Assembly: GCA_022563485.1 (NCBI GenBank)
Contig: JADFNF010000001.1
Location: 1 to 60,534 of the forward strand
Reading direction: 5' to 3'
Length of the DNA: 60,534 nt
DNA from: Fidelibacterota bacterium
GTDB taxonomy: Bacteria > Fidelibacterota > Marinisomatia > SCGC-AAA003-L08 > TS1B11
Under the pieces are notes generated by a model. That model ran no database searches. It worked only from the letters and a program-made list of their open reading frames with translations, and was not told the DNA's origin. This document shows, piece after piece, positions 52,280-60,252 of this stretch (its first letter is position 1; each line of letters opens with the position of its first letter). A program made the position numbers and the translations under genes.

Positions 52280-53638
52280 ATGTTTAAGAAGCTTGTCTTA
52301 CTGTTAGGGATCGGCTCCTCCCTTGCCTGGGGACAGGAGCCTTCCGCCGACGCGCTGGCAGAGGGGCTAGAGTCCTTGCAGTTGAATATCAATATCGTCT
52401 GGACCATCATAGCGGCCTTTCTGGTATTCTTCATGCAGGCCGGATTTGCCATGTTGGAAACGGGTTTGACCCGGGCCAAGAATGCCGTGAACATCCTCAT
52501 GAAGAACCTCATGGACTTCTCCATTGGTTCAGTGGCCTTCTTTCTCGTGGGCTTTGGCCTGATGTTCGGGGTGTCCAACGGTTGGTTCGGGACTACCCTC
52601 TTTGGTTTGAAGGGTGCGTCCGGCGGCGATTGGAACTATACTTTCCTGATCTTCCAGACGGTATTTGCCGCCACTGCCGCTACGATTGTGTCGGGCGCCG
52701 TGGCCGAACGTACCAAGTTCACCGCCTATCTCATCTATAGTGTAGCCATTTCCGCCGTGATCTATCCCGTCTTCGGGTCGTGGGCTTGGGGCAGTCTCTT
52801 AGATGGTAACGGCTGGCTGGAAAACCTGAGCACCGGCGCCTTCACCGATTTTGCCGGTTCAACGGTGGTCCATTCCATCGGTGGGTGGGTCGCTCTGGCG
52901 GGGGCGATGGTCATCGGTCCCCGGCTGGGCAAGTACGGAAAGGATAAGGTCTCTAACGCCATTCCCGGCCATAATATCCCTCTGGCGTCCCTGGGTGTGT
53001 TTATCCTGTGGTTCGGCTGGTTCGGCTTCAATCCTGGGAGCACTACCGTAGGAGATGGTGAAATTGGACGGGTTGCGGTGACCACCAACCTATCGGCCGC
53101 CATGGGGGTGCTGGGCGCCACCGGCACGGCCTGGTTCATCTTTGGCAAACCCGATCTAACCATGGCACTGAACGGCGCTCTGGCAGGACTGGTAGCCATT
53201 ACGGCGCCCTGTTATACCGTCACCCCCATGGCCGCAATGTTGATCGGCCTTATCGGGGGTATCCTCGTCGTGCTGAGTGTCCTGTTCATTGACCGCACCC
53301 TCAAAATCGACGACCCGGTGGGCGCCATCAGCGTACACGGTGTGGCCGGATTGTGGGGGACCTTGGCCTGCGGCCTGTTCAATGCCGAGGCCGTTCTCAA
53401 GATCGGCGACGCCAATACGGGGCTGCTCTACGGCGGCGGATTCAACCAACTCATCAGCCAGTTCATTGGCGCCGGGGCCGCGTTCATCTGGGCATTTGGC
53501 CTGGGATGGTTGCTCTTTAAGGCCATGAAAGCCGCCGGAGGGTTGCGGGTGAGCGAGGAAGAAGAAATCCTTGGTCTGGACATTGGCGAACATGGCATGG
53601 AATCCTATGCCGGGTTCCAAATCTTTATTGCCGAATAG
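52280..53638 (+). CDS. amt: Ammonium transporter Amt
   Basis: 452 residues. A cleavable signal peptide (MFKKLVLLLGIGSSLAWGQ) is followed by eleven helices typical of Amt: FFMQAGFAMLETGLTRAKNAVN, DFAGSTVVHSIGGWVALAGA with the first pore His, and GAISVHGVAGLWGTLACGLF with the second. ATG 52280 was chosen because GAGGAAA lies seven bases upstream; two earlier ATGs have none. It imports ammonium and is gated by PII, encoded 15 bases downstream. The C-terminal tail ends ESYAGFQIFIAE. Confidence 0.94.
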   Translation: MFKKLVLLLGIGSSLAWGQEPSADALAEGLESLQLNINIVWTIIAAFLVFFMQAGFAMLETGLTRAKNAVNILMKNLMDFSIGSVAFFLVGFGLMFGVSNGWFGTTLFGLKGASGGDWNYTFLIFQTVFAATAATIVSGAVAERTKFTAYLIYSVAISAVIYPVFGSWAWGSLLDGNGWLENLSTGAFTDFAGSTVVHSIGGWVALAGAMVIGPRLGKYGKDKVSNAIPGHNIPLASLGVFILWFGWFGFNPGSTTVGDGEIGRVAVTTNLSAAMGVLGATGTAWFIFGKPDLTMALNGALAGLVAITAPCYTVTPMAAMLIGLIGGILVVLSVLFIDRTLKIDDPVGAISVHGVAGLWGTLACGLFNAEAVLKIGDANTGLLYGGGFNQLISQFIGAGAAFIWAFGLGWLLFKAMKAAGGLRVSEEEEILGLDIGEHGMESYAGFQIFIAE

Positions 53639-53653
53639 GAGGCGCACGCTAAC

Positions 53654-53998
53654 ATGAAATTCATCATTGCCATCATTCAACCCCAGGAGCTTCCCGCCAT
53701 CAAGGAGGCCCTGGTCCGCAGTGAAATCTACAAGTTCACCGTCACCAACGCTCTGGGACAGGGCATGGAGTACCCTATCCATGAGGTGTATCGGGGCATC
53801 GCCCACGATATGAAACTCCTGAAAAAAGTCCGTCTGGAGATTGCGGTGAATGACGAGTTTGTGTCAAAAGTTGTAGATGTTATTTCCGGTGTGGCCAAGG
53901 CCGCCGAAGATGGGGGGCGGGGCAAGATATTCATCCTCCCCATCGAGGAATGTATTCGCATCCGCACCGGTGAGCGCGGGCCCGATGCCATCGGGTAG
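53654..53998 (+). CDS. glnK: PII signal protein with divergent T-loop (GlnK-like)
   Basis: 114 residues. The PII core is clear (MKFIIAIIQPQELPAIKEAL, GRGKIFILPIEECIRIRTGE). Aligned by eye with E. coli GlnB, the T-loop GFGRQKGHTELYRGAEY becomes GQGMEYPIHEVYRGIAH: Tyr46 and Arg47 are kept, but Tyr51, the uridylylation site, is His; Gln39, which contacts 2-oxoglutarate-Mg-ATP, is Glu; and residue 49 (phosphorylated Ser in cyanobacteria) is Ile. It should still bind Amt, but not be uridylylated at position 51. Co-transcribed with amt. Confidence 0.9.
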   Translation: MKFIIAIIQPQELPAIKEALVRSEIYKFTVTNALGQGMEYPIHEVYRGIAHDMKLLKKVRLEIAVNDEFVSKVVDVISGVAKAAEDGGRGKIFILPIEECIRIRTGERGPDAIG

Positions 53999-54180
53999 TT
54001 GGGTGACTAGGCCGGTCCGGTCAGGCTCGTAGGGCCCGGCCGCGCCGGTCTTCGATGCGGCAAGGTATTCCCTTGCGATAAAAATGAGGGGGCGGTCGAT
54101 TCACCCTGACTTTTCGGGGAGATTACCACTCCGGTTCCGGGTAAAAAAACTTAAACAGTGAATCATTAAGGAGACAAATA

Positions 54181-55077
54181 ATGCAGCAAGCAAGTTCAAT
54201 TAAACTGGTGATGACGCTCATGGTGTTGGGGGTTGGCCTGCATGGGCAGGACCTCACCATCACGGGGTTTGTGGATGGCAGCACGGCCCTGCCGGTATCT
54301 GATGGGACTAATCTGGAATTCAGTTTTGATCAGCTGGAAATTGATCTGGAAAAGACCCTGGGCGACGGGATCTCTCTGCGGGCCGACATTGATCTGGTTG
54401 AGGGCGGGGCCGACGTGGAGCAGGCCTATGTGACGGTGGCCGGCATGACCTTCGGGAAGTTCAACGCCCCCATCGGCTGGGAACTGCTGGACGCCCCGGA
54501 CATGTACCAGTTCTCCCACACCCTGGTGTTTGATTACGCACTGCCCACCAACCTGGTCGGTTTCAGCTATGCCCGGAAGCTGGGCGCTGGCCTGGATGGT
54601 GTGGTTTACGTGGCCAACGGCTGGGACCTGAACTACGCCGATGATGGCCAGCCCATCTTTGGGGGGCGTCTGGGCTATGGCGGTGTGGAGGGACTCAACG
54701 TAGGGCTGTCAGCCATCCAGAACAACGATCTCGACCTGGTGATCGATGTGGATGCCACCCTCACGATGGTGGAGAACCTCCTGATCGGTCTGGAGGTGAA
54801 TCAGGGGGGCTATGCCAAGGACGAGTTGGGTTGGATGGTCATGGCCAACTACAGCATTCCCGGTACGCCCTTCGCGGTGACGTTGCGGCAGGATGGACTG
54901 GGCGGAGCAGGTACCACGACCATTTCACCTTCCTACAGTTTCGCCAATGGGGCCGGGGTACTGTTTGAATTCCGCACCGGCAAATTTCTAGATGACAACG
55001 GTGTCCTTCTAGTAGATGACAACGGAGACCCTCTGACGATCAACGAGGCCGCCATCGAGTTCACCTTTTCATTCTAG
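54181..55077 (+). CDS. Putative outer-membrane porin
   Basis: 298 residues. A short signal peptide (IKLVMTLMVLGVGLHGQ) and about twelve to sixteen amphipathic strands (LEFSFDQLEIDLEKTLGDGISLRADIDLVEG, VGFSYARKLGAGLDGVVYVA) ending in AAIEFTFSF, a C-terminal Phe recognised by the BAM machinery. AAGGAG lies seven bases before the ATG. The barrel is rich in Asp and lies after amt-glnK, separated by 182 bases, so I infer a channel for nitrogenous or small cationic solutes, without proof. Confidence 0.72.
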   Translation: MQQASSIKLVMTLMVLGVGLHGQDLTITGFVDGSTALPVSDGTNLEFSFDQLEIDLEKTLGDGISLRADIDLVEGGADVEQAYVTVAGMTFGKFNAPIGWELLDAPDMYQFSHTLVFDYALPTNLVGFSYARKLGAGLDGVVYVANGWDLNYADDGQPIFGGRLGYGGVEGLNVGLSAIQNNDLDLVIDVDATLTMVENLLIGLEVNQGGYAKDELGWMVMANYSIPGTPFAVTLRQDGLGGAGTTTISPSYSFANGAGVLFEFRTGKFLDDNGVLLVDDNGDPLTINEAAIEFTFSF

Positions 55078-55144
55078 CCTCGACCGTCCGCGGAATGGGT
55101 GCGTGGCAGGCACCGTGAGGATCAGGGGGGTTCCCGATGTTATG

Positions 55145-55160
55145 GGGGCTTCCCCTTTTT
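55145..55160 (+). terminator. Weak intrinsic terminator after the porin
   Basis: GGGG, CTT loop, CCCC followed by five U. The stem is short but very GC-rich, and it lies between two convergent genes. Confidence 0.45.
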
Positions 55161-55198
55161 CGATTTTAATGTCGGGAATTTGGGATCTGTAGCATCGC

Positions 55199-55651
55199 CT
55201 AGAACCGTTCGCCCTTTTTTTCCCTCACTTGGCTGCCGACGGGCCTGATGCGACCCCATATCTGGTAGATCAGCCCACCGATGGCGCCGACCTGGAAGAT
55301 GGAAGCCAAAAATCCTCCCAGGTAGAGCAGCTCTAAAATATAGATGCCGGCCAGTATTTCCAGGATGAAGCGCAGCGCAGTTGCCAGGGTGAACAGCCCA
55401 TAAAACAGCAGTACCAGGGTCGGGTTGTACCGGGAGTTGTCCTTTGGGGGCCGTGGGAAGAACCATACCGCGACCCCCAGGATCATCATCAGAACACCGC
55501 CTACCAGCAAAACGTGGGTGTGGGCCGAAACCAGGGTGGTGGGAACAAACCACCCGAAGATTTTGGCGCCGTAGAGGTATAACCCTGCTGTCAGGCCCAC
55601 CGCGAAAAATACGAAAGAGGTCTTGATAAAGTAGCGGGCAGTGGTAAACAT
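55199..55651 (-). CDS. Four-helix membrane protein, heme-copper oxidase-like
   Basis: 150 residues with four membrane helices. The second carries SAHTHVLLVGGVLMMILGVAVWFFPR: paired histidines H44 and H46 followed by G-x-x-x-M and a W-FFPR end resemble helices of NorB/cbb3-type oxidase subunit I, but only a fragment's worth of that fold is present. It begins 3 bases after the histidine kinase stop, so the two are co-translated. I infer a redox- or heme-linked membrane partner for the soluble kinase; an unrelated membrane protein is possible. Confidence 0.6.
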   Translation of the reverse strand: MFTTARYFIKTSFVFFAVGLTAGLYLYGAKIFGWFVPTTLVSAHTHVLLVGGVLMMILGVAVWFFPRPPKDNSRYNPTLVLLFYGLFTLATALRFILEILAGIYILELLYLGGFLASIFQVGAIGGLIYQIWGRIRPVGSQVREKKGERF

Positions 55652-55654
55652 GGA

Positions 55655-57901
55655 CTAGGACTGGGTCGTGTTGTCCAGGATGGCGCGAACCTTTTGGAGC
55701 AGTGCGTCAGCGGTGAACGGTTTTTGTATGAATGATGCACCGGCGCCGGATACATCCAGCTGGAGAAGGGGGTCGTCAGTATAGCCCGACATGAACAGCA
55801 CCTTGATACCGGGGCGCTGAGAACAGACCGTTTTAGCCAGTTCCTTTCCATTCATTCCAGGCATAATCATATCGGTCAGTATCAGGTCGATAGCGGAGTC
55901 AAATTGGGCGCTGAGTTTGAGGGCCTGTTCAGCATGGTCAGCCTCCAGGACCTGGTAGCCCTTTTCTGAGAGGACCTGGCTGGTAAGCTTCCGGACGATC
56001 TCCTCATCCTCGACCAGCAAGATGATCTCTGTTCCGGTCCGCGATGATCCCGTGGAAGGCTCGATGACAGTCGGTTGATTTTCGGCCTCCACCTGAGGCA
56101 GGTAGATTTTAAAGGTCGTTCCGACCCCCTCCTCACTGTGGACCCGAATACTACCGCCACTCTGCTTGACAATTCCATACACGGTAGCGAGCCCTAGCCC
56201 GGTGCCTGCTCCCTTGACTTTGGTGGTGTAAAAGGGTTCGAAAATATGGGATTGGATGTCTGCATTCATGCCTATGCCGTTATCGGTAACAGTGAGCACC
56301 ACATAAGCGCCCGATTTGATGCCGGGGTGCTGTTGGGGATTGGCCTTATCCAACACAACATTGGCGGTTTCAATGCATAATTTGCCACCGGAAGGCATGG
56401 CATCTCGGGCATTCACCACCAGATTCAAGATGACCTGCTCGATCTGCCCCGGGTCCGCTTTCACCGAGGCGATCTCTGCCGCCATATTGCTCTTTAAATT
56501 GATATTTTCGCCAATCAATCGGTGAAACATTTTCTTCATATCGGCTACCACGACATTGAGATCCAACACTTTGGGTTTCAGGGCCTGATGGCGACTGAAA
56601 GCCAACAGTTGGCGGGTGAGCGATTCCGCCCGATGAGACGCTTTACTGATTTCTTGCAGGCCATCGCGGATCCGCCCATCCAGGGATTGGTCTTGTAGCA
56701 GCAAGTCGCTGTACCCCATGATAGCCGTCAGGAGATTGTTGAAGTCGTGGGCGACACCGCTGGCCAACTGGCCGATGGCATCCATCTTCTGGGACTGACG
56801 CAGCTGCTCCTCACTCCGGGTGAGGGCCTCCTCGGTCTTCCTGCGGTCGGTCACGTCCAGCGCCAGGCTCAGGGTAGCATTTACGCCGGTAAATTTAATC
56901 TGATGTGTGATGACCTCAACATCGATGATCGTCCCATCCTTTTTCACATGCCGCAGTAACCCGGGACTGTTAAGACCTTCTTTCAGGTCCGACAACTTCT
57001 TTGCCGTCGTGTCCACACCGACAGCTGGCCATAGATCCTTGACGATCATTTTTAAAAATTCATTTTCTGAATACCCATATTGATGCACCGCCGCATCATT
57101 AACTGCCAGAAACTTGAGTGTGTTGAGGTCAAAGATCAACATAGGATAGGGATTGGCGTCAAACAGCAGCCGGTACCGTTTTTCCGACTCCCGTAATGCC
57201 TCCTCGGAGATCAATCGCTCGGTCACGTCCCGTGCTATGAGGAAGAGGTACTGCTGGCCTTTAAACTGTGTATAGGAAAAGGAACATTCGGCTTTGACCG
57301 TACCACCGTTTTTCGTCTTAAAGGTGACCAATTTGTTCCGGGCGGGTTCTGATGACCCGGCGGTTGTTGTCAAACGCTCAAAGTTTGCCGCTCCGGCAGC
57401 ATCGATATGACTATACGGCAGATCGAGGAGCTCTTCCTTATCGTACTGCAGCATATCAATAGCGGCTTGATTGGCATCGCGAATAAGATGGATCTTTGGA
57501 TCAATAATGAGTATGGCATCGCTGGTCACTTCGAATAGTTTCTCGATGAGACCCTCACTTTGCTGGAGGCGCCCTTCCGTCGCCTTACGCTCCGTGATAT
57601 CCTCCCCATAGCAATAGACTATCCCCGTGTCCCGCTGGGGAATAAATGACCAGGAGAATGTGCGATCCCCTATGACTGTTTCATGCCCCAACAGGCTCAG
57701 GCCCGCGCTGAAGGACTTGATGACAATATTTTCGTAGTCGGGTGGGAGCAGGGCCAGGGGATCATCAACACCGAGGGCTTTGGCGATATCCTCTACGCTT
57801 TGATTGGCACTGGAGAGTTTACCGGCAGCATCGAAGCTGAGCACGGGATTCGGATTGTGCTCAGGAAAATCAGCCTGCATCCGATCCTTAGAGGTTGCCA
57901 T
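55655..57901 (-). CDS. Soluble PAS hybrid histidine kinase
   Basis: 748 residues, no membrane segments. Three PAS-type domains (about 12-105, 118-232, 240-355), then a HisKA dimerisation helix with H385 (GVAHDFNNLLTAIMGYSDLL), an ATPase domain (NLVVNARDAMPSGG, TDNGIGM, GTGLGLATVYGIV) and a C-terminal receiver with phospho-acceptor D677 (LILTDMIMPGMNG) and Lys in FIQKPF. Ligand unknown; no heme- or flavin-binding signature is obvious. No separate output regulator lies nearby. Confidence 0.9.
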   Translation of the reverse strand: MATSKDRMQADFPEHNPNPVLSFDAAGKLSSANQSVEDIAKALGVDDPLALLPPDYENIVIKSFSAGLSLLGHETVIGDRTFSWSFIPQRDTGIVYCYGEDITERKATEGRLQQSEGLIEKLFEVTSDAILIIDPKIHLIRDANQAAIDMLQYDKEELLDLPYSHIDAAGAANFERLTTTAGSSEPARNKLVTFKTKNGGTVKAECSFSYTQFKGQQYLFLIARDVTERLISEEALRESEKRYRLLFDANPYPMLIFDLNTLKFLAVNDAAVHQYGYSENEFLKMIVKDLWPAVGVDTTAKKLSDLKEGLNSPGLLRHVKKDGTIIDVEVITHQIKFTGVNATLSLALDVTDRRKTEEALTRSEEQLRQSQKMDAIGQLASGVAHDFNNLLTAIMGYSDLLLQDQSLDGRIRDGLQEISKASHRAESLTRQLLAFSRHQALKPKVLDLNVVVADMKKMFHRLIGENINLKSNMAAEIASVKADPGQIEQVILNLVVNARDAMPSGGKLCIETANVVLDKANPQQHPGIKSGAYVVLTVTDNGIGMNADIQSHIFEPFYTTKVKGAGTGLGLATVYGIVKQSGGSIRVHSEEGVGTTFKIYLPQVEAENQPTVIEPSTGSSRTGTEIILLVEDEEIVRKLTSQVLSEKGYQVLEADHAEQALKLSAQFDSAIDLILTDMIMPGMNGKELAKTVCSQRPGIKVLFMSGYTDDPLLQLDVSGAGASFIQKPFTADALLQKVRAILDNTTQS

Positions 57902-58241
57902 AGGTCATGCTCATCGAATGTTTCACCTCATTCAGAGGAATATCGTCTAGTTTAGCGTAGGTGCTTTGGCCAATTTAACGCTTAGTTCACAGGAGGGGGA
58001 GTCGAAAGATGTCAAGTCCCCTCTCCCATTAAATCTCGGCAATGCTTCCTTAAGAATGGATTCAGCCCGGCAATTGTTCCGATTCATGACCGGTTTCGTC
58101 GGTCAGGCGATAATTCCCATTGAATTGGAAAGATGGGGATATTAACTTAATGTTAAGGTAATGAAGGCAAAACCAGGGCGGAGTTAAGCCACGGGCACAC
58201 ACTACCGTGGGAGCCAGGCCGAAACCCGAGCTCTCAGCACA
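57902..58241. other. Divergent intergenic region with MarR-type operator
   Basis: 340 bases between the kinase and marR. It holds the palindromic core TTAATGTTAA at 58147-58156, AGGAGGGGGAG near 57990 with no following gene, and otherwise nothing I can assign. Confidence 0.7.
58142..58156. promoter_or_regulatory. Putative MarR operator 1
   Basis: TTAAC-TTAAT-GTTAA, containing the core TTAATGTTAA that recurs before doxX at 58679-58688. It lies about 90 bases before the marR start. Confidence 0.55.
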
Positions 58242-58643
58242 TTGATCAAACTTGCACGAGCTGCGGAGTCCATCGGATCGCGGACCCAACATATCATGGC
58301 TTCTGCTGGACTGAGCACCAGCCAATTTGCGGTGCTGGACGCCCTGCTGCACCTGGGGCCCCTGTGCCAGAAGGAGCTGGGGGAAAAGATCCTGAAAACC
58401 AGCGGCAACATGACCATGGTAATTGACAACCTGGAGAAGGGGGGGCTCGTTTTCCGGGAGCGCCAGATCGATGACCGGCGATTTGTCCTGGTGCACCTGT
58501 CCGATGGGGGTCGCGCGCTCATGGTCGACCTTTTTCCCCGGCATGCTGCGGCCATTTCCCGGGAGATGGCCATCCTATCCCCTGCTGAGCAAGACGAACT
58601 GGGACGCCTGTGCAAGAAGTTGGGGCTGCAAACTGGCGGTTAA
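58242..58643 (+). CDS. MarR-family transcriptional regulator
   Basis: 133 residues. The winged helix is SQFAVLDALLHLGPLCQKELGEKILKTSGNMTMVIDNLEKGGLVFRERQIDDRRFVLVHLSDGG, with the D-x-R-x3-V-x-L-T/S-x2-G wing. No ATG or GTG precedes the TTG at 58242 after the upstream in-frame stop. This branch (like MhqR/HosA-type) often controls quinone or aldehyde detoxification genes; doxX and a pirin gene follow. Confidence 0.87.
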   Translation: MIKLARAAESIGSRTQHIMASAGLSTSQFAVLDALLHLGPLCQKELGEKILKTSGNMTMVIDNLEKGGLVFRERQIDDRRFVLVHLSDGGRALMVDLFPRHAAAISREMAILSPAEQDELGRLCKKLGLQTGG

Positions 58644-58677
58644 CCCACGGGAAGGATCTATTTTTTTTGACCTAAAG

Positions 58678-58689
58678 TTTAATGTTAAA
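58678..58689. promoter_or_regulatory. Putative MarR operator 2, before doxX
   Basis: TTTAA-TG-TTAAA is a perfect palindrome sharing the 10-base core TTAATGTTAA with the site before marR. It lies about 50 bases before the doxX start and just after a TTGACC box (58667-58672). Confidence 0.55.
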
Positions 58690-58737
58690 TGACTGAATCT
58701 AAACACAAAGCCACCTATCCCAACGTGAAGGAGAATC

Positions 58738-59133
58738 ATGATGAACGATATCGCTGAATTCTATCCCTTAATCGGGCGGGTCCTTTTGGGCGCCCTGTTC
58801 CTGCAGTCCGGTATTTCCAAGCTGACCAATTGGTCTGGCACGAAAGGCTATATGGCATCCACCGGTCTGGTCGCGACCCCGCTCCTGCTTTCCCTGACTA
58901 TCCTGATTGAGTCCCTCGGCGGCCTGGCTCTGATCCTGGGTTATTACGCGGCCTTTTCAGGGATGGTCCTGGCCCTGTTTCTCGTTCCCGTGACCATTAT
59001 TTTCCATAAGTTCTGGCAGGCCGAAGGTATGGAACGGCAAAATCAAAGGGTGGCGTTCCTGAAGAATTTGGCCATCATCGGGGGATTGCTGTTTGTGGCA
59101 GCGTATGGGGCCGGCCCCTTAAGCTTGGGGTAA
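58738..59133 (+). CDS. DoxX-family membrane protein
   Basis: 131 residues, four membrane helices. FYPLIGRVLLGALFLQSGISKLTNW is the standard start, then SLTILIESLGGLALILGYY. DoxX proteins are poorly defined and are linked to thiosulfate:quinone oxidoreductase and to redox or quinone stress. AAGGAG lies upstream of two consecutive ATG codons; either may be used. Immediately downstream of marR with a shared operator sequence, it is a likely MarR target. Confidence 0.9.
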   Translation: MMNDIAEFYPLIGRVLLGALFLQSGISKLTNWSGTKGYMASTGLVATPLLLSLTILIESLGGLALILGYYAAFSGMVLALFLVPVTIIFHKFWQAEGMERQNQRVAFLKNLAIIGGLLFVAAYGAGPLSLG

Positions 59134-59385
59134 TGGGTCTTGGATGTCCATCCAGCGGGTGGGGCGTAGCCACGGCACCCACGAGCGGCTGGATACCGAT
59201 CATACTGGTTCATGCGGGTCCCTTACTGTGGCTAAATCCACGTGGGTTTCGGATCGCTGAGGGTCAGGCCTCAATAACTTTGGAGGCCCTGGGTCAAAGG
59301 TAGGGCACGGATCGCCACGTCCCGGCCGTATGAGCAGGGGTAAAGGAGAACGCAGTAGACCATGCACATCACGAAGGAGGAAGCC

Positions 59386-60237
59386 ATGTCGCAGCCCTCA
59401 ATACGAAGGATCATTCAAACGGTAACCGGCACGCCGACGACTGATGGAGCAGGCGTGCGTCTGACCCGTCTGTTGGGGTCCGGCCAACTTCTGCAGCTCG
59501 ATCCCTTTCTGCTGCTGGATGAGTTTCGCAGCGATTCCCCGGACGACTACATCGGCGGTTTCCCGTCCCACCCCCACCGGGGATTTGAAACCATCACATA
59601 TATGAAGGCCGGCACCTTCCAGCATAAGGATTCCACGGGCAATGAGGCGCTCATTGATGCCGGCGGCGTCCAATGGATGACGGCTGGCCGGGGAATCATC
59701 CACAGTGAGATGCCCATGATGACTGACGGGCTCGTGTGGGGGTACCAGCTCTGGCTGAATCTCCCGGCGGATCGGAAAATGATGGACCCCGGATATCAGA
59801 ATATCCAGGGCGGGGACATTCCGGTCGTGGAGCACGAAGGCGCAATAGTGCGAATTCTGGCTGGAGAGTATGGCGGGCAGGAGGCCGTAACTGATTCAGT
59901 GATCCCCCTGTTTTACCTCGATGTGACCCTGGAACCGGGTGCCCGTTTCTCCCACCCCGTTCCACCGGAAATGAACGCTTTCCTGTACATCTACGATGGC
60001 GAAGTGACTCTGGGTCCGGAGGACGACCGGCAGACGGGACCCACGGGGCAGCTCCTCGTAATGGGCCCTGGGGATAGAGCCAGTGTCCGGGCAGGTGAGC
60101 ACGGCACAGGGTTCCTCATCGCAGGCGCCCAAAAGCTGGGTGAGCCTATCGTCCGGGGCGGACCGTTTGTGATGAATACCCAGGAACAGCTCCAGCAGGC
60201 CTACCTGGATTACCAACGGGGCGTGTTGACCCAGTAG
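59386..60237 (+). CDS. Pirin family protein
   Basis: 283 residues, bicupin. The N-terminal cupin carries the metal ligands in SHPHRGFETITY and in GIIHSEMP; VPPEMNAFLYIYDGE is in the second cupin. Some bacterial pirins are quercetin dioxygenases, others act in redox signalling. ATG 59386 was chosen because AAGGAGG lies five bases upstream; an ATG eight codons earlier has none. The 252-base gap to doxX shows no gene and no copy of the MarR core. Confidence 0.9.
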   Translation: MSQPSIRRIIQTVTGTPTTDGAGVRLTRLLGSGQLLQLDPFLLLDEFRSDSPDDYIGGFPSHPHRGFETITYMKAGTFQHKDSTGNEALIDAGGVQWMTAGRGIIHSEMPMMTDGLVWGYQLWLNLPADRKMMDPGYQNIQGGDIPVVEHEGAIVRILAGEYGGQEAVTDSVIPLFYLDVTLEPGARFSHPVPPEMNAFLYIYDGEVTLGPEDDRQTGPTGQLLVMGPGDRASVRAGEHGTGFLIAGAQKLGEPIVRGGPFVMNTQEQLQQAYLDYQRGVLTQ

Positions 60238-60252
60238 CCCTGGTCAGTCAAG

